A stretch of 63,069 nucleotides of DNA from Prevotella sp. UBA2755 (GCA_002353225.1 DEJF01000060.1:29789-92857), one strand, 5' to 3'; shown: positions 50,796 to 60,886, numbered from the stretch's first letter. Made by a program: numbers and translations. Notes: generated by a model from the sequence alone, not told the origin.

Positions 50796-52238
50796 CTATT
50801 TCAAACGCTTGAGCAGTTCCAACAACACCTGCCAGATATCATCAACGGTCTTTAACTCCACCCGTTCACTTGCTGAGTGAGGTTCTACGATGCGAGGACC
50901 TATACAGGCAATCTGGATGCCTGGGTAATGCTGGACGAAGAACCCTGCTTCCAGTACGAAGTGCATCGCCACCAGACGGGGTCGCCAGCCTAATACGTCA
51001 AGGAACGTGTCGCTGGTGAGTTGGAGGAATGCCGAATGCTGGTCTTCCTGCCATGCAGGGGCAGACATGACGGTCTCTGACTGACCGCCATTGGCAGCGA
51101 ATGTCCCGGCAATATCCTGACTGAGTTTTGCCATGTCGTCATCGATGAAACTACGGGTATGGGTGCTGACAAGGATATGGTCACTCTCCGTACTGATACG
51201 TCCCACATTATTCGATGTCTCCACCGTATCCTGCATCACGTCACTCATCTTGACAACCCCCTGTGGAATCTGCTCCAGACAACTCATCAGTGCCTCGAAA
51301 GTCTCAGTGGGGATGACCGTCTCCTGCCTGTCGCATTTCGTGATGGTGCAATGCATATTGGGATCGTTCGCTCCGTATTCCTCACGCAACCACTCATTGA
51401 TGCTCTCCTCCTGTGCCTTGACGAACTCAGCAGCCTCGCCAGAGCGCACACATATCGTCAGGTCGGCAGTAGAGGCAATAGAGGCATTAGCCTCACCCAC
51501 CTCGATATGGGCGAGATGGAAGTCGTACTCGTTATAAATCGCGGCAAGAATAGCCCATGCGGGAATGACGGCACTGCAACGCCCCTTGTTGATGTCCACA
51601 CCAGAGTGTCCGCCAAGTCCACCCTCAAAACGAATATGATACCAACGGTATTTACCAGTAGGGGCAGGCTCTGGCTTCATCGGCAGTCTGTGGAGTTGTA
51701 GACAGGCACCCGCAGCCCCTGTGGTGATGGTGTCGTAATCCTCCGAGTCGAGATTGATGACCTTACGACCACGCAGGAAGTCCTTCGACAGTTGGGCTGC
51801 CCCGGACATACCATCCTCCTCGTTGGTGGTCGTCATGACCTCCAAGGCAGGATGCCCAATACGATCACTCTCCAGTACGGCAAGAGCCATGGACAGTCCG
51901 ATACCGTTGTCGGCTCCCAGCGAAGTGCCCCGTGCCTTCATCCACCCATTATCCACATACGCCTCAACAGGGGCGTTGAGGGGATCCGACATTCCCACGC
52001 ACACCATATCCATGTGGTTCAGCAGTACGATGGGCTCAGATGCCTCATAACCAGGAGAGGCAGGTTTGCGGATAACCACACAGTTCTCCGCGTCACGCTC
52101 ATAGTCTAAGTGGAGACGCTCGGCAAACTGACAGAGATAGTCGGCTACACGCTTCTCATGGTGAGAGGGGCGTGGTATCTGGTTGAGTTCACGAAAAATA
52201 CTCAATACACGTTCAGTAGTAGGCTGTTTCATATTCAT
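50796..52238 (-). CDS. pepD: Aminoacyl-histidine dipeptidase (peptidase D, M20 family)
   Basis: The 480-residue metallopeptidase cleaves Xaa-His dipeptides. Zinc and catalytic residues lie in LLNHMDMV (His, Asp), GADNGIG (Asp), TNEEDGMSG (Glu-Glu), NLDSED (Asp) and EPHSASERV (His). The lid domain spans about residues 190-370. Starts at 52238 (MNMKQ) or 52232 are equal candidates; the longer frame from 52319 covers the promoter. Confidence 0.93.
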   Translation of the reverse strand: MNMKQPTTERVLSIFRELNQIPRPSHHEKRVADYLCQFAERLHLDYERDAENCVVIRKPASPGYEASEPIVLLNHMDMVCVGMSDPLNAPVEAYVDNGWMKARGTSLGADNGIGLSMALAVLESDRIGHPALEVMTTTNEEDGMSGAAQLSKDFLRGRKVINLDSEDYDTITTGAAGACLQLHRLPMKPEPAPTGKYRWYHIRFEGGLGGHSGVDINKGRCSAVIPAWAILAAIYNEYDFHLAHIEVGEANASIASTADLTICVRSGEAAEFVKAQEESINEWLREEYGANDPNMHCTITKCDRQETVIPTETFEALMSCLEQIPQGVVKMSDVMQDTVETSNNVGRISTESDHILVSTHTRSFIDDDMAKLSQDIAGTFAANGGQSETVMSAPAWQEDQHSAFLQLTSDTFLDVLGWRPRLVAMHFVLEAGFFVQHYPGIQIACIGPRIVEPHSASERVELKTVDDIWQVLLELLKRLK

Positions 52239-52253
52239 TCTATTATTTGTTTG

Positions 52254-52261
52254 CAAAGTTA
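52254..52261 (-). promoter_or_regulatory. -7 box of pepD
   Basis: On the minus strand TAACTTTG followed by CAAAC, 16 nt upstream of the ATG at 52238. No clear -33 box. Confidence 0.55.
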
Positions 52262-52422
52262 CAGAAAAAAACTCATATTCCACTACTAAAGGGTAAAACA
52301 TTCTGTATGGCGGTGGCATTTGTTTTAAATGTATGTATAATCTGTTGCGGATTTACTGAAAAGTTCTGAATCTTCAAAATTTATCCTTACTTTTGCAGTC
52401 AGAAACTTAAACTAAAGAAATA

Positions 52423-53790
52423 ATGAAAATGAAAAGACTATTGATGACATGCACGTGTTTATTATTAGCTTGGGAAGCATTTGCCCAAACCGGTCTAGAC
52501 AAGACAGCCACTCAGATTGCTTCCGAGATGATGCCCGGATGGAACCTTGGGAACACCATGGAGGCTGCGCGTAACTATGCTATTACGTGGGAGACTCCTA
52601 ACCGCCCAGCAGTAGAAGTGTTCACCAATGACGGTGGACTGGAATCAGAAACAATGTGGCAAGGAACAGAGACCACACAAGAGGTGATAGACTATGTGAA
52701 GAGTTGTGGTTTCAAGTCTGTCAGAATTCCATGCTCATGGGTTTGGGGACATATCAGTAATGCACAAGATTACACGATAGATGCCACATGGATGCAGAGA
52801 GTACGGGAGATTGTTGATTATTGCGTGAAAGACGGACTTTATGTCATATTAAACGATCATTACGACGGTGGCTGGCTAGAAAAGAATATCAATGCGACAG
52901 GTTCTGCAAAGACAAAGAACGAAGAGGTTTTAAGAGCTATCTGGACACAGATTGCCAATGTGTTCAAGGACTATGACGAACATCTTATCTTCGCAGGACT
53001 TAACGAGCCAAATGTAGAGAACCAGGCTACCGTCACACAACTGGTTTCGTATGAACAGATTTTCATCGATGCCGTCCGTGCTACAGGAGGTAATAATGCC
53101 AAACGACTATTAGTGGTACAGGGACCTTCTACGGATATTGACAAGACCTGTAATTGGATGACCAATAAGATGCCGACTGACCCTATTGGCAACAAACTCG
53201 CTATTGAGATACATTTCTACTACCCTTGGAACTTCTGGGGTATGGAAAAGGATGAGAGTTGGGGCAACATGTTCTATTATTGGGGAAATGCCAACCATGT
53301 CAGTGGTTCAAAACATAATGCCACCTATGGCGAGGAGAGTGACATGATTAAACTTGCTGACCGCTTGAAGACCTCTTTTGTGGATAAAGGCATTCCTGTG
53401 ATTAACGGAGAATATGGTGTCATCTGGCGTACGAATATCAGTGGTACTAATGAAAGCCAGGAGAAGCACAACGCCTCTATTAAATCTTATTACAAGACCA
53501 TGAACAAGATTTGCATGGAACGAGGTATCGTCCCCTTTGCATGGGATACCAACAGTACTGGCAACAACCAGATGACCATTATCAATCGCTCTACCAAAAC
53601 AATCTATAACAATTATATGATGGAGGGCATCAAGGAAGCCATGAATGAGTTAGGAATCACTGCTATTCAAAAAGTAAAGAAACCGTCTTATTCATATAAC
53701 GGACGTACTTATAACCTTAGAGGGCAGCAAGTGACGAATCCACGACAGGGTATTTATATTCAGAACGGAAAGAAATACATCGCAAAATAA
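52423..53790 (+). CDS. Glycoside hydrolase family 5 endoglucanase/xyloglucanase
   Basis: The 455-residue product has a signal peptide (RLLMTCTCLLLAWEAFAQ). The GH5 barrel shows GWNLGNTMEA near 40, the catalytic acid in AGLNEPNVE near 192 and the nucleophile in VINGEYGV near 328. The C-terminus YNLRGQQV...GIYIQNGKKYI resembles the tail tag of type IX-secreted Prevotella enzymes. It faces the GH31/GH43/SusCD locus and likely cuts the beta-glucan backbone of the same polysaccharide, xyloglucan by inference from GH5 + GH31 + GH43. Confidence 0.9.
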   Translation: MKMKRLLMTCTCLLLAWEAFAQTGLDKTATQIASEMMPGWNLGNTMEAARNYAITWETPNRPAVEVFTNDGGLESETMWQGTETTQEVIDYVKSCGFKSVRIPCSWVWGHISNAQDYTIDATWMQRVREIVDYCVKDGLYVILNDHYDGGWLEKNINATGSAKTKNEEVLRAIWTQIANVFKDYDEHLIFAGLNEPNVENQATVTQLVSYEQIFIDAVRATGGNNAKRLLVVQGPSTDIDKTCNWMTNKMPTDPIGNKLAIEIHFYYPWNFWGMEKDESWGNMFYYWGNANHVSGSKHNATYGEESDMIKLADRLKTSFVDKGIPVINGEYGVIWRTNISGTNESQEKHNASIKSYYKTMNKICMERGIVPFAWDTNSTGNNQMTIINRSTKTIYNNYMMEGIKEAMNELGITAIQKVKKPSYSYNGRTYNLRGQQVTNPRQGIYIQNGKKYIAK

Positions 53791-53827
53791 AAAGAGGATG
53801 TGTCAGTGTGACACATCCTCTTTTTTT
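53791..53827 (+). terminator. Terminator after GH5
   Basis: AAAGAGGATGTGTCA (53791-53805) and TGACACATCCTCTTT (53809-53823) form a perfect 15-bp stem with a three-base loop, followed by a T-run. Confidence 0.93.
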
Positions 53828-53831
53828 ATTA

Positions 53832-53897
53832 ATTAAAGCCCACTTTCGCATCAATTAAAGCCCTTAAACGGGTCAATTAAAGCCTTCATTTGCAGAG
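53832..53897. repeat. Three 22-bp repeats at the end of GH31
   Basis: ATTAAAGCC starts at 53832, 53854 and 53876, 22 bp apart. The third copy overlaps the last codons and stop of the GH31 gene. Copy 2 with its flank reads TCAATTAAAGCCCTTAAACG, which also occurs at the terminator at 9775-9794. Confidence 0.75.
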
Positions 53898-56299
53898 CAA
53901 ATCAGTTCTTTTCCGTTATAGTCTACGGTCTTTGACGTTCCATCTGGCAGGACAATCGTGAACTTACGAGTAGAAAGCATGCCTGGATAATTGCCCTGTC
54001 GGTCACCAATAGTTAATGTCCGTGTACGATCATTCCAATGGAAGGATATGGTAGTGTACATTCCATGCTCGTAATGATACGAGTCACCCTCATCCTCATA
54101 AAGAGTAAAGTCACCATCTGCACCAGGATAGAGCCGAATCTCAAGTCGGTTCCATTGCTTCTCCCCCGTGTATTGCATCTCAGGACCGAGGGGCAGGATG
54201 CTACCGGCACGCACGAACATCGGCACACGGTCGAGCGAGGTCTGGAGCGTCAGTGTCTGCCCACCTTGATAAGTCTTACCTGTCCAGAAGTCATACCAGA
54301 GGGTTCCCTTCGGCAAATATTTCGTCACTTCCTTGGAGACATTCCAGTCCACCCTCAGTTCGTCATTCTCCATCTTCACATCTTTCTTGTCCCATCCTGT
54401 CATGGCATCCTCCCGGATAATCTGCTCCTGAGTATATTGCGGATCAAGGATAGGAGCCGCAAGGATACTGCGCCCAAACATAAACTCGTCAGTCATATCC
54501 CACACTTTCTTGTCTGCGGCAAAATCACTGAACAGTGGACGAAGATAACTCTCATTGTTTGATGTCACCTGCCAGGCGGTACTATATAAATAAGGTATCA
54601 GACGATAACGCAAGCGTATCATTTTCTCTATGACATCATAGACTGTCTCACCTTTCTTACCGAACTGCCATATCTCACGAGGAGCATCGGCGCCATGGCT
54701 GCGGAACACAGGACAGAAAAGTCCATATTGCATCCAACGGATATACAATTCCTGATATTGAGGGTTCTGTGGCGCTGTATTGGCACCCTTGGTATTATAC
54801 CACCCACAGAAAAAGCCACCGATATCTGTATTGAAATTAGGACAGCCTGTCAAAGAATAACTTAAACCTGCGGGGACTTGTTTACGAAGCATTTCCCATG
54901 AGGAGGCGACATCACCGCTCCAGAGTCCTGACCCATAATGCTGTTGTCCCGCAAAGGCAGAGCGTGTCATGATGAATACTCGCTTCTGCTCTGATGCCTT
55001 ACGCTGCGACTGGTAAACACCCCGGACGGTCTCCAAAGGAAAGGCATTGCGCAATGAACGCCATGTACCATTCAGACCGGCTTTGTGGTCGTAGTCAGAC
55101 TCTTTCGGATTGAAGAAATCAGGGTCGGTAGAATCCATCCACCATGCGTCCGTTCCCTTATCGAAGAGTGTTTTCAGATGCTGCCAATATATATCCCGTG
55201 CTTCCTGGGAGAAGGCATCATAGACACGCACACCAGAAGGATAGTCCATACGTGGCGGCCATCCAGTGAGTCCGCTCTGGGGCCATGTCTCAAAATCAAA
55301 CAGCAGGCCCTTCTCGTCCAGTTGGCGGTATGCCTTGGTCTTTGGACCGAAACTTGCCCAGATAGAAATCATGAAGTGGGCGTTCTTCTTATGGACGTCG
55401 CTGATCATCTGCTCTCCATTAGCATACTCCTCGGTGAGGAAGTCCATGGCATTCCACAGGTAGTTCGAGCCCCAGTACTGCCAGTCTTGGATGATACCAT
55501 CAAGGGGCACCTGTAACTCACGATACTTGTCGACCACAGAGAGTACCTCGGACGCACTCTTGTAGCGTTCCTTACACTGCCAGAAACCATAAGTCCATAA
55601 GGGGAACATCGGAACATCACCTGAGAGATGACGCATCTGCGCAATCACGCCGTCAGCACTTCCACCATACATGAAATAATAATCCTCACAGTCTCCCACC
55701 TCCGACGAGAAGGACATGCCTTTTACCGGGTCGTCATCAAACTGCGTACGGGAATAGTTGTCCCAATAGATGCCCCAACCTTTGATGGACTGTAAGACAT
55801 TCTGGAAGTCCTCCAGATTAGACTGCTCCATCAATTTATGCTCACCACGACGGTTCATCTTACCATTCTGGATGGTGCCAAGACCATAGATCGCCTCGTC
55901 TTTGTCGAGTTGGAAACTCTGCGTCACACGATATTTACCGGCATCTGGTCCTTCTGTCCGTGGCTCAAAAGCAACAGTCCCCTTCTCGCGAAGTAGTGTC
56001 TTGCCCTTTGCAGAGAAAGTGAGAGCACCAGTCTTTGAGTCCATCACCACCGTAAGTACCTCACTGCTTACGGTATTGCCCTTCTGAATCACCTTCACAT
56101 TCTCTGGTTTCGCTATCACCACAAGCCCTTGCTTATCGTATTTATGACCTGCAGGTGACTTCACGACCCTCACTGTTCTAGGGGTGTAGAACTCTAACCG
56201 TACTGTCGTTTCCCCTGTTTGAATCTCCACAGGATTCCCACTCATCACCACTGTTGCCATGCACAACAATGTTGTCAAAATACTTTTTCGTTTCATCAT
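53873..56299 (-). CDS. Glycoside hydrolase family 31 (alpha-xylosidase type)
   Basis: The 808-residue product has a signal peptide (ILTTLLCMATVVMSG), an N-terminal beta-sandwich, the GH31 barrel with the nucleophile in TDAWWMDSTDPD near residue 395 and SGDVASSWE near 465, and C-terminal beta domains with DRVPMFVRAGSILPLGPEMQ and DUF5110-like text. In xyloglucan loci GH31 enzymes remove alpha-xylose side chains. It starts 10 nt after the GH43 stop. Its final residues EGFN and the stop TGA lie in a 22-bp tandem repeat, hinting that the C-terminus has been altered. Confidence 0.92.
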   Translation of the reverse strand: MMKRKSILTTLLCMATVVMSGNPVEIQTGETTVRLEFYTPRTVRVVKSPAGHKYDKQGLVVIAKPENVKVIQKGNTVSSEVLTVVMDSKTGALTFSAKGKTLLREKGTVAFEPRTEGPDAGKYRVTQSFQLDKDEAIYGLGTIQNGKMNRRGEHKLMEQSNLEDFQNVLQSIKGWGIYWDNYSRTQFDDDPVKGMSFSSEVGDCEDYYFMYGGSADGVIAQMRHLSGDVPMFPLWTYGFWQCKERYKSASEVLSVVDKYRELQVPLDGIIQDWQYWGSNYLWNAMDFLTEEYANGEQMISDVHKKNAHFMISIWASFGPKTKAYRQLDEKGLLFDFETWPQSGLTGWPPRMDYPSGVRVYDAFSQEARDIYWQHLKTLFDKGTDAWWMDSTDPDFFNPKESDYDHKAGLNGTWRSLRNAFPLETVRGVYQSQRKASEQKRVFIMTRSAFAGQQHYGSGLWSGDVASSWEMLRKQVPAGLSYSLTGCPNFNTDIGGFFCGWYNTKGANTAPQNPQYQELYIRWMQYGLFCPVFRSHGADAPREIWQFGKKGETVYDVIEKMIRLRYRLIPYLYSTAWQVTSNNESYLRPLFSDFAADKKVWDMTDEFMFGRSILAAPILDPQYTQEQIIREDAMTGWDKKDVKMENDELRVDWNVSKEVTKYLPKGTLWYDFWTGKTYQGGQTLTLQTSLDRVPMFVRAGSILPLGPEMQYTGEKQWNRLEIRLYPGADGDFTLYEDEGDSYHYEHGMYTTISFHWNDRTRTLTIGDRQGNYPGMLSTRKFTIVLPDGTSKTVDYNGKELICSANEGFN

Positions 56300-56309
56300 A
56301 TATATATAT

Positions 56310-58172
56310 TTATAATGTCGGTTTTATCTTTTTGATTGTTCCGTCAGCATTGAAATCCATGCGGTCGATACAAACCTCACGATGGTAACCTGCCGCCCAC
56401 CCCATCTTGATAGCATTGGGACGACGGAAGCGATGGTAGACTATATACCATTCGTCAATACCAGGTTTCTGGATAACGGCATTGTGACCTGTGGCAAAGA
56501 TACCAAGTTCTGGACGTTTCGACAGAATAATGTTATCTTCTGGAATTGACAACGGTCCGAGTGGCGATGTAGCCGTGGCATAACGCACACGGTAGTTCTC
56601 GTCACGGGTGTCGTTCTCCGACCATAAAAAATAATATAATCCTTTTCTATAGAAGACATAAGTTCCTTCTGTATAATTACTCTTAGGTGTCATGATAACC
56701 ACACTGTCAGGGTCATAGGAAATCATATCGTCATTCAGTTCCACACCTGCCATGTAGTAGTTGCCCCAGTAGAGGTAATACTTGCCTGACACGGGATCAC
56801 AGAAAACGTCGGGGTCGATTTCCTGACCGCCCTGTTGTCCTTTTGGGTTTCCGCTGATAAGCGGTTGTCCGAGAGCATCTTTGAAAGGTCCTTCAGGCCG
56901 ACCGGCGATAGCCACTCTTATCTTCTGGTCTGCACAGAAATAATAATAGTATTTATAGTCTCCAAACGGTTCACGGCGTTCAATAATACAGGGAGCCCAA
57001 GCACGTCCGTCAGCCCAACTGACATCTTTCTTGACATCCAGAATGACGCCCTCGTCATGCCAGTCTCTTAGATTATCAGACGAGAACACGCTAAAGTCTG
57101 TGCCCATCCAGTTGTCGTGACCGTCGTTAGTGGGATAGATGTAGTATTTACCTGTCTGCTCAGCATAAAGAATCTCCGGATCGGCATGATACCAAGTAAG
57201 AACAGGATTGTTAACGTTATCAAAGGGTACTACACCCCATTTTTGTTGTAAACGCTCTAATTCCTCACTTGTAATCGGAATTACAGAGCCATGACGTGGG
57301 AAGAAATCTTTCTGGAACGATTGAGGTTCTGGATTGAAATGATACAGATCTTTAGATGTCTGATATTCATATTTTCCTGTGGTATAGAGGTCATACATCA
57401 ATACATATTCATCACGCCCATTAAGTCTAAAGATACTTGAACCCTCCACGAGTTTCTTGCCAGCATAAGCGTCAATATACTCTTCACACTCTTTCCATGA
57501 TCCTAAGAGGTTTTGAGACATAGCCTTTTTTATGCCGTTCTTTGTTTCCTTTCCACTGCTATCCTTGGTGTATCCTTTATAAAAAAGGTGATAAACCCCA
57601 TCCTTATAAATAATGTCATTGTCAATACTCCCATATTTAGCATCAAACATCTTTTGGGGGTCGCTTTCAAAACCAGTAAAATCTCGATTAGCATATGCAT
57701 AATAAGTGATTAGGTCTTTACGATCATTGCGTTGAAGCGTGAAGTAGACCATATATTTTCCGACCTTGTGGTCATAGATAGTTTGCGGTGCCCAGACCCA
57801 GTAAGCATCAGCAAAATGTTGTGCGAAATCCTTCGGCAGATCCACGTAGGCATGCGACCAATTAACAAGATCGGCGGACTTCATCATCACAATACCGGAA
57901 TTTTCCGTCCACCCGTTCTTAACGGTGTTCATGTCTGTTGCCACCAGATAGAAAAAGCCATCCTCACCGCGTAGGATATGAGGATCTCGAATACCTCCAC
58001 TTTTGCTGATGGTATCGCTACTAACAACAGGAGCATTGTCGTTAAGGGCATGCCTGTGAATAGCATCCTCGCTGACTGCAAACCGCAAGTGCTCCTGCTG
58101 TCGTCCTTCTCCTGTACCTTCAAAGTAGGCAAATAGATATGCCGTAAACAATAATAAGGATGTTTTTATCAT
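56310..58172 (-). CDS. Tandem-domain glycoside hydrolase family 43
   Basis: The 620-residue product has a hydrophobic N-terminus (LLLFTAYLFAYFEG) and two GH43 propellers. Domain 1 (about 60-325) has GGIRDPHILRGEDGF, YWVWAPQTIYD and KLVEGSSIFRL; domain 2 (about 335-610) has YHADPEILYAEQTGKY, AWAPCII, SNYTEGTYVFYRKG and GHNAVIQKPG. In both domains the WAPD aspartate is replaced (Q, C). The enzyme probably frees arabinose from xyloglucan side chains. It has its own promoter and ends 10 nt before GH31. Confidence 0.88.
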   Translation of the reverse strand: MIKTSLLLFTAYLFAYFEGTGEGRQQEHLRFAVSEDAIHRHALNDNAPVVSSDTISKSGGIRDPHILRGEDGFFYLVATDMNTVKNGWTENSGIVMMKSADLVNWSHAYVDLPKDFAQHFADAYWVWAPQTIYDHKVGKYMVYFTLQRNDRKDLITYYAYANRDFTGFESDPQKMFDAKYGSIDNDIIYKDGVYHLFYKGYTKDSSGKETKNGIKKAMSQNLLGSWKECEEYIDAYAGKKLVEGSSIFRLNGRDEYVLMYDLYTTGKYEYQTSKDLYHFNPEPQSFQKDFFPRHGSVIPITSEELERLQQKWGVVPFDNVNNPVLTWYHADPEILYAEQTGKYYIYPTNDGHDNWMGTDFSVFSSDNLRDWHDEGVILDVKKDVSWADGRAWAPCIIERREPFGDYKYYYYFCADQKIRVAIAGRPEGPFKDALGQPLISGNPKGQQGGQEIDPDVFCDPVSGKYYLYWGNYYMAGVELNDDMISYDPDSVVIMTPKSNYTEGTYVFYRKGLYYFLWSENDTRDENYRVRYATATSPLGPLSIPEDNIILSKRPELGIFATGHNAVIQKPGIDEWYIVYHRFRRPNAIKMGWAAGYHREVCIDRMDFNADGTIKKIKPTL

Positions 58173-58393
58173 TTCTCAAAATATTAAACTTTGATTTTGC
58201 AAAGATATGCTTTTTATACAAATACACCAATAATTTAGGAATATAATATTGTATTGATATGTTTCAAAATGAATCCAACGGCACGATTTGTCTTATAACA
58301 ACACACCAAATGTTGCATCGAAGAAAATATTTATAAGAAAAGACGAAGGATAAAGTGAAAATCATTATCTTTGCAAGAAACTATAACTAGTGA
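58173..58393. other. Gap with two opposing promoter-like boxes
   Basis: The minus strand has TATCTTTG at 58200-58207, 28 nt from the GH43 start. The plus strand has TATCTTTG at 58367-58374 pointing into the 3' end of the SusE-like gene, with no plus-strand gene to serve. No coding sequence is supported. Confidence 0.55.
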
Positions 58394-59104
58394 TCACTGA
58401 TTAATGGAAGGTAAGGTGAAATCCATTACCGATGCTGTCTCATACGCTTTCGTACGATTATTCAGGTAGTGATCCTGTTTCAAAGAATATTGAGTCACCT
58501 CTGTTCTATTACCAGGTATTACAAACTCCTGTGACGTACTGTCCGCAATAGTTTTTAGACTGTCTATCTCATGAGGTGTGGCATCGGTCATATACACATG
58601 CTCCACATCAAGCAGATTCATACCATAGAGTTGCAACTCACTACCCGCAGAACGGGGATATTCACCGGCAATACGCTGAAGATATGGTGCAGGATTCAGT
58701 ACCTTAAAAGCATACGTTGCCGTTCCGTGGTCTGTCTCTATGCGGATTTCATCTTTTAAGTCACTGTCCCATGTCGTCAACTTGAAATCATTTTCCTCTG
58801 TGGGGATGGTAACAATAACACTATGGTCAGTATTCTCTGTCGGATTGAAATACACAGTCTGGTCATTAATATAGACTTTAAGGATATTCTGAAGGTTCTT
58901 TCCCATAATCAGGATCATCTGTCCCTGATGAGCCTTGTTGAAGAGACTATCGGCTTTCTCTGGATCGGTTTTGCGGACTCCGGTAATCTCAGGTGTACCG
59001 CCCACACTATCACTGTCACTGCAAGCAGATAGAAGTGACAAACTGAAAATAACAAGAACTGTGCATACCAGCCAGTAACTCATTTTGTTTATCTTAGTCT
59101 TCAT
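58394..59104 (-). CDS. SusE/SGBP-like lipoprotein with IPT/TIG domains, short
   Basis: The 236-residue product has a lipoprotein signal (SLSLLSACSDSD, Cys28). Residues 40-130 form an IPT/TIG-like beta domain (GQMILIMGKNLQNILKVYIN) and 135-235 a second (SELQLYGMNLLDVEHVYMTD). Surface glycan-binding proteins of this place in xyloglucan loci usually have about 450-500 residues with a C-terminal glycan-binding domain; here the protein ends at LPSINQ. It lies 30 nt after susD. I infer truncation by deletion. Confidence 0.7.
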   Translation of the reverse strand: MKTKINKMSYWLVCTVLVIFSLSLLSACSDSDSVGGTPEITGVRKTDPEKADSLFNKAHQGQMILIMGKNLQNILKVYINDQTVYFNPTENTDHSVIVTIPTEENDFKLTTWDSDLKDEIRIETDHGTATYAFKVLNPAPYLQRIAGEYPRSAGSELQLYGMNLLDVEHVYMTDATPHEIDSLKTIADSTSQEFVIPGNRTEVTQYSLKQDHYLNNRTKAYETASVMDFTLPSINQ

Positions 59105-59134
59105 AATTCTCTTTTTCTAATGATTAATTAATAC

Positions 59135-60886
59135 TTACTCTTCGAAATCATACGGCTGGGGTTCCTCACGAAGGAAGTGGTTCTGCAGCACATCTGCCTC
59201 AGGATAAGGCATAAAGACATTACTCTTCGTGACAACGATATTGGGATGGGCTTCATGTGCGTTTAAGAGAGAGTCCACATTCAACTTGTAACCATCTTCT
59301 TTAGTCATGATATAGTTTCCATCACCATCACGAAGTCCGTCATTCCAGTAATAGTTGCCATTCTCATCCGTCCAACTGGTAACACGATAAGAGATAAGAC
59401 CATCAGGTCTGATTTCAACAGATCCATTCTCAAAGGAGAAACCACGCAATTGCTTTTTGTTGAAATAGTCGAGCATATAATCTGGTTTCCAACGATACCA
59501 ACTGACCATGTCAAACCAGTTACAATATTCCATACAGAACTCTATTCGCCGCTCACGGACAATATCCTCGAATGTGATGCTTTGCTTCTCAGGAATATCC
59601 GCACGCCGACGAATAGCATTGAAAGCCTCTAAGCCAGGACCACCACTTAATGTCTCATCATTGCCCAGACATGCCTCTGCCAAAGTCAGATAGACATCAG
59701 CCAAACGGATGATATAAGTGTTGAGTGGTGATGCCTGTGTTGCCAATTCCCCATTTACATCCTCCTTACTACCAACAACCCCTTTTTTCACCTGGAACCA
59801 TTTCTTGTCATAAGTATAGCCACCATGTGCCGATTTGATATAGTCATAGTGACGGTCCTCTGTAAAGAATGTCGCACGCAGACGCATGGAATCACCTGGC
59901 TCCTCATTAAAAAGGTCCATCATGTCTATACTGCCATGCATATCGTTACCCCAACAGTTAACATCACACACATCTGAGAAAGAGAGGTCTGAGACCAATG
60001 CGTTCAACTCGCCCCATCCACCAGTGATGGGTGAAGCCCATCTCATGGCAAGAAGCGTCTCCTCATTGTCATTATATTGCGGCATAAACAACTGCTCAAA
60101 GTCTTCCAATAATGTAGCACCACTGTTGGCAATCACATCCTGACAAAGTGAGATACATTCAGAAAGTTCCTCCTGTCGCCGCGTACCACCATTATTCCAA
60201 CCAGAGTGAGCCAGCAAAGCCTTGGCTAGTAGTGCCTTTGCAGCATACTGTGAAGGATGATGGTCTTTCCCGCGCTTAGGAAGATTCTCTATAGCACGGC
60301 GATAGTCACGGATGATAAACCTAAATACGTCTTCCTCGGTATTGAGCGGACGGACTGGTGACAACACGACGGGGTCGTTATCCTCAAATAAAATAGTCGG
60401 TCCCCATATACGCACCATATAGAAATAAGAGGTGGCTCGCATCAGATAAGCCTCGCCTAACCCCTGCTGACACATAGAATCACTAACCTCCGCACCTACG
60501 TTCTCCGTAAGATCGTGGATAATAGAGTTTGACATTGTCACTACGGTAAAGAGCGAGGACCACGCCTGAATGACCTCTGGTGTCAGGGCTGTCGTCTGGA
60601 AGCGGGCGAATTCTGCACTCGCATAGGGATTCCATGCGTCGTTAGCGCGAAAACTGCCAATACCCATCATAGCACGGCGGTTAAAGTTAAACCATGCACG
60701 GTTATAGAGTGGCTCCAAAGCCTTGATAACTGCTTTGTCGGATGTATAATAACTCTCACCCGTATAGTTTCCTTCTGGCAGTTTCTCCAGAAAGTCATCT
60801 TTACAGGAAGTAAATAATGAGCATTGGATGATGAATAGTGCTGCGCATATCACCCAGCGTCCTATTTTATTTATCTTGTTAATCAT
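59135..60886 (-). CDS. susD: SusD/RagB family glycan-binding lipoprotein
   Basis: The 583-residue product has a lipoprotein signal (CSLFTSCKDDFLEKLP) and the SusD helical fold: tetratricopeptide-like helices early, VTMSNSIIHDL, EAYLMRATSYFYMVRIWGPT near 145 and ADVYLTLAEACLG near 405 with FDMVSWYRWKPDYM late. SusD lids the SusC transporter and grips oligosaccharide. It follows susC by 23 nt. It appears full length. Confidence 0.93.
   Translation of the reverse strand: MINKINKIGRWVICAALFIIQCSLFTSCKDDFLEKLPEGNYTGESYYTSDKAVIKALEPLYNRAWFNFNRRAMMGIGSFRANDAWNPYASAEFARFQTTALTPEVIQAWSSLFTVVTMSNSIIHDLTENVGAEVSDSMCQQGLGEAYLMRATSYFYMVRIWGPTILFEDNDPVVLSPVRPLNTEEDVFRFIIRDYRRAIENLPKRGKDHHPSQYAAKALLAKALLAHSGWNNGGTRRQEELSECISLCQDVIANSGATLLEDFEQLFMPQYNDNEETLLAMRWASPITGGWGELNALVSDLSFSDVCDVNCWGNDMHGSIDMMDLFNEEPGDSMRLRATFFTEDRHYDYIKSAHGGYTYDKKWFQVKKGVVGSKEDVNGELATQASPLNTYIIRLADVYLTLAEACLGNDETLSGGPGLEAFNAIRRRADIPEKQSITFEDIVRERRIEFCMEYCNWFDMVSWYRWKPDYMLDYFNKKQLRGFSFENGSVEIRPDGLISYRVTSWTDENGNYYWNDGLRDGDGNYIMTKEDGYKLNVDSLLNAHEAHPNIVVTKSNVFMPYPEADVLQNHFLREEPQPYDFEE

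Noticed and set aside
58404..58451. Short plus-strand frame after the TATCTTTG box at 58367
   Set aside because: Only 16 codons, antisense to the SusE-like gene end, no ribosome site.
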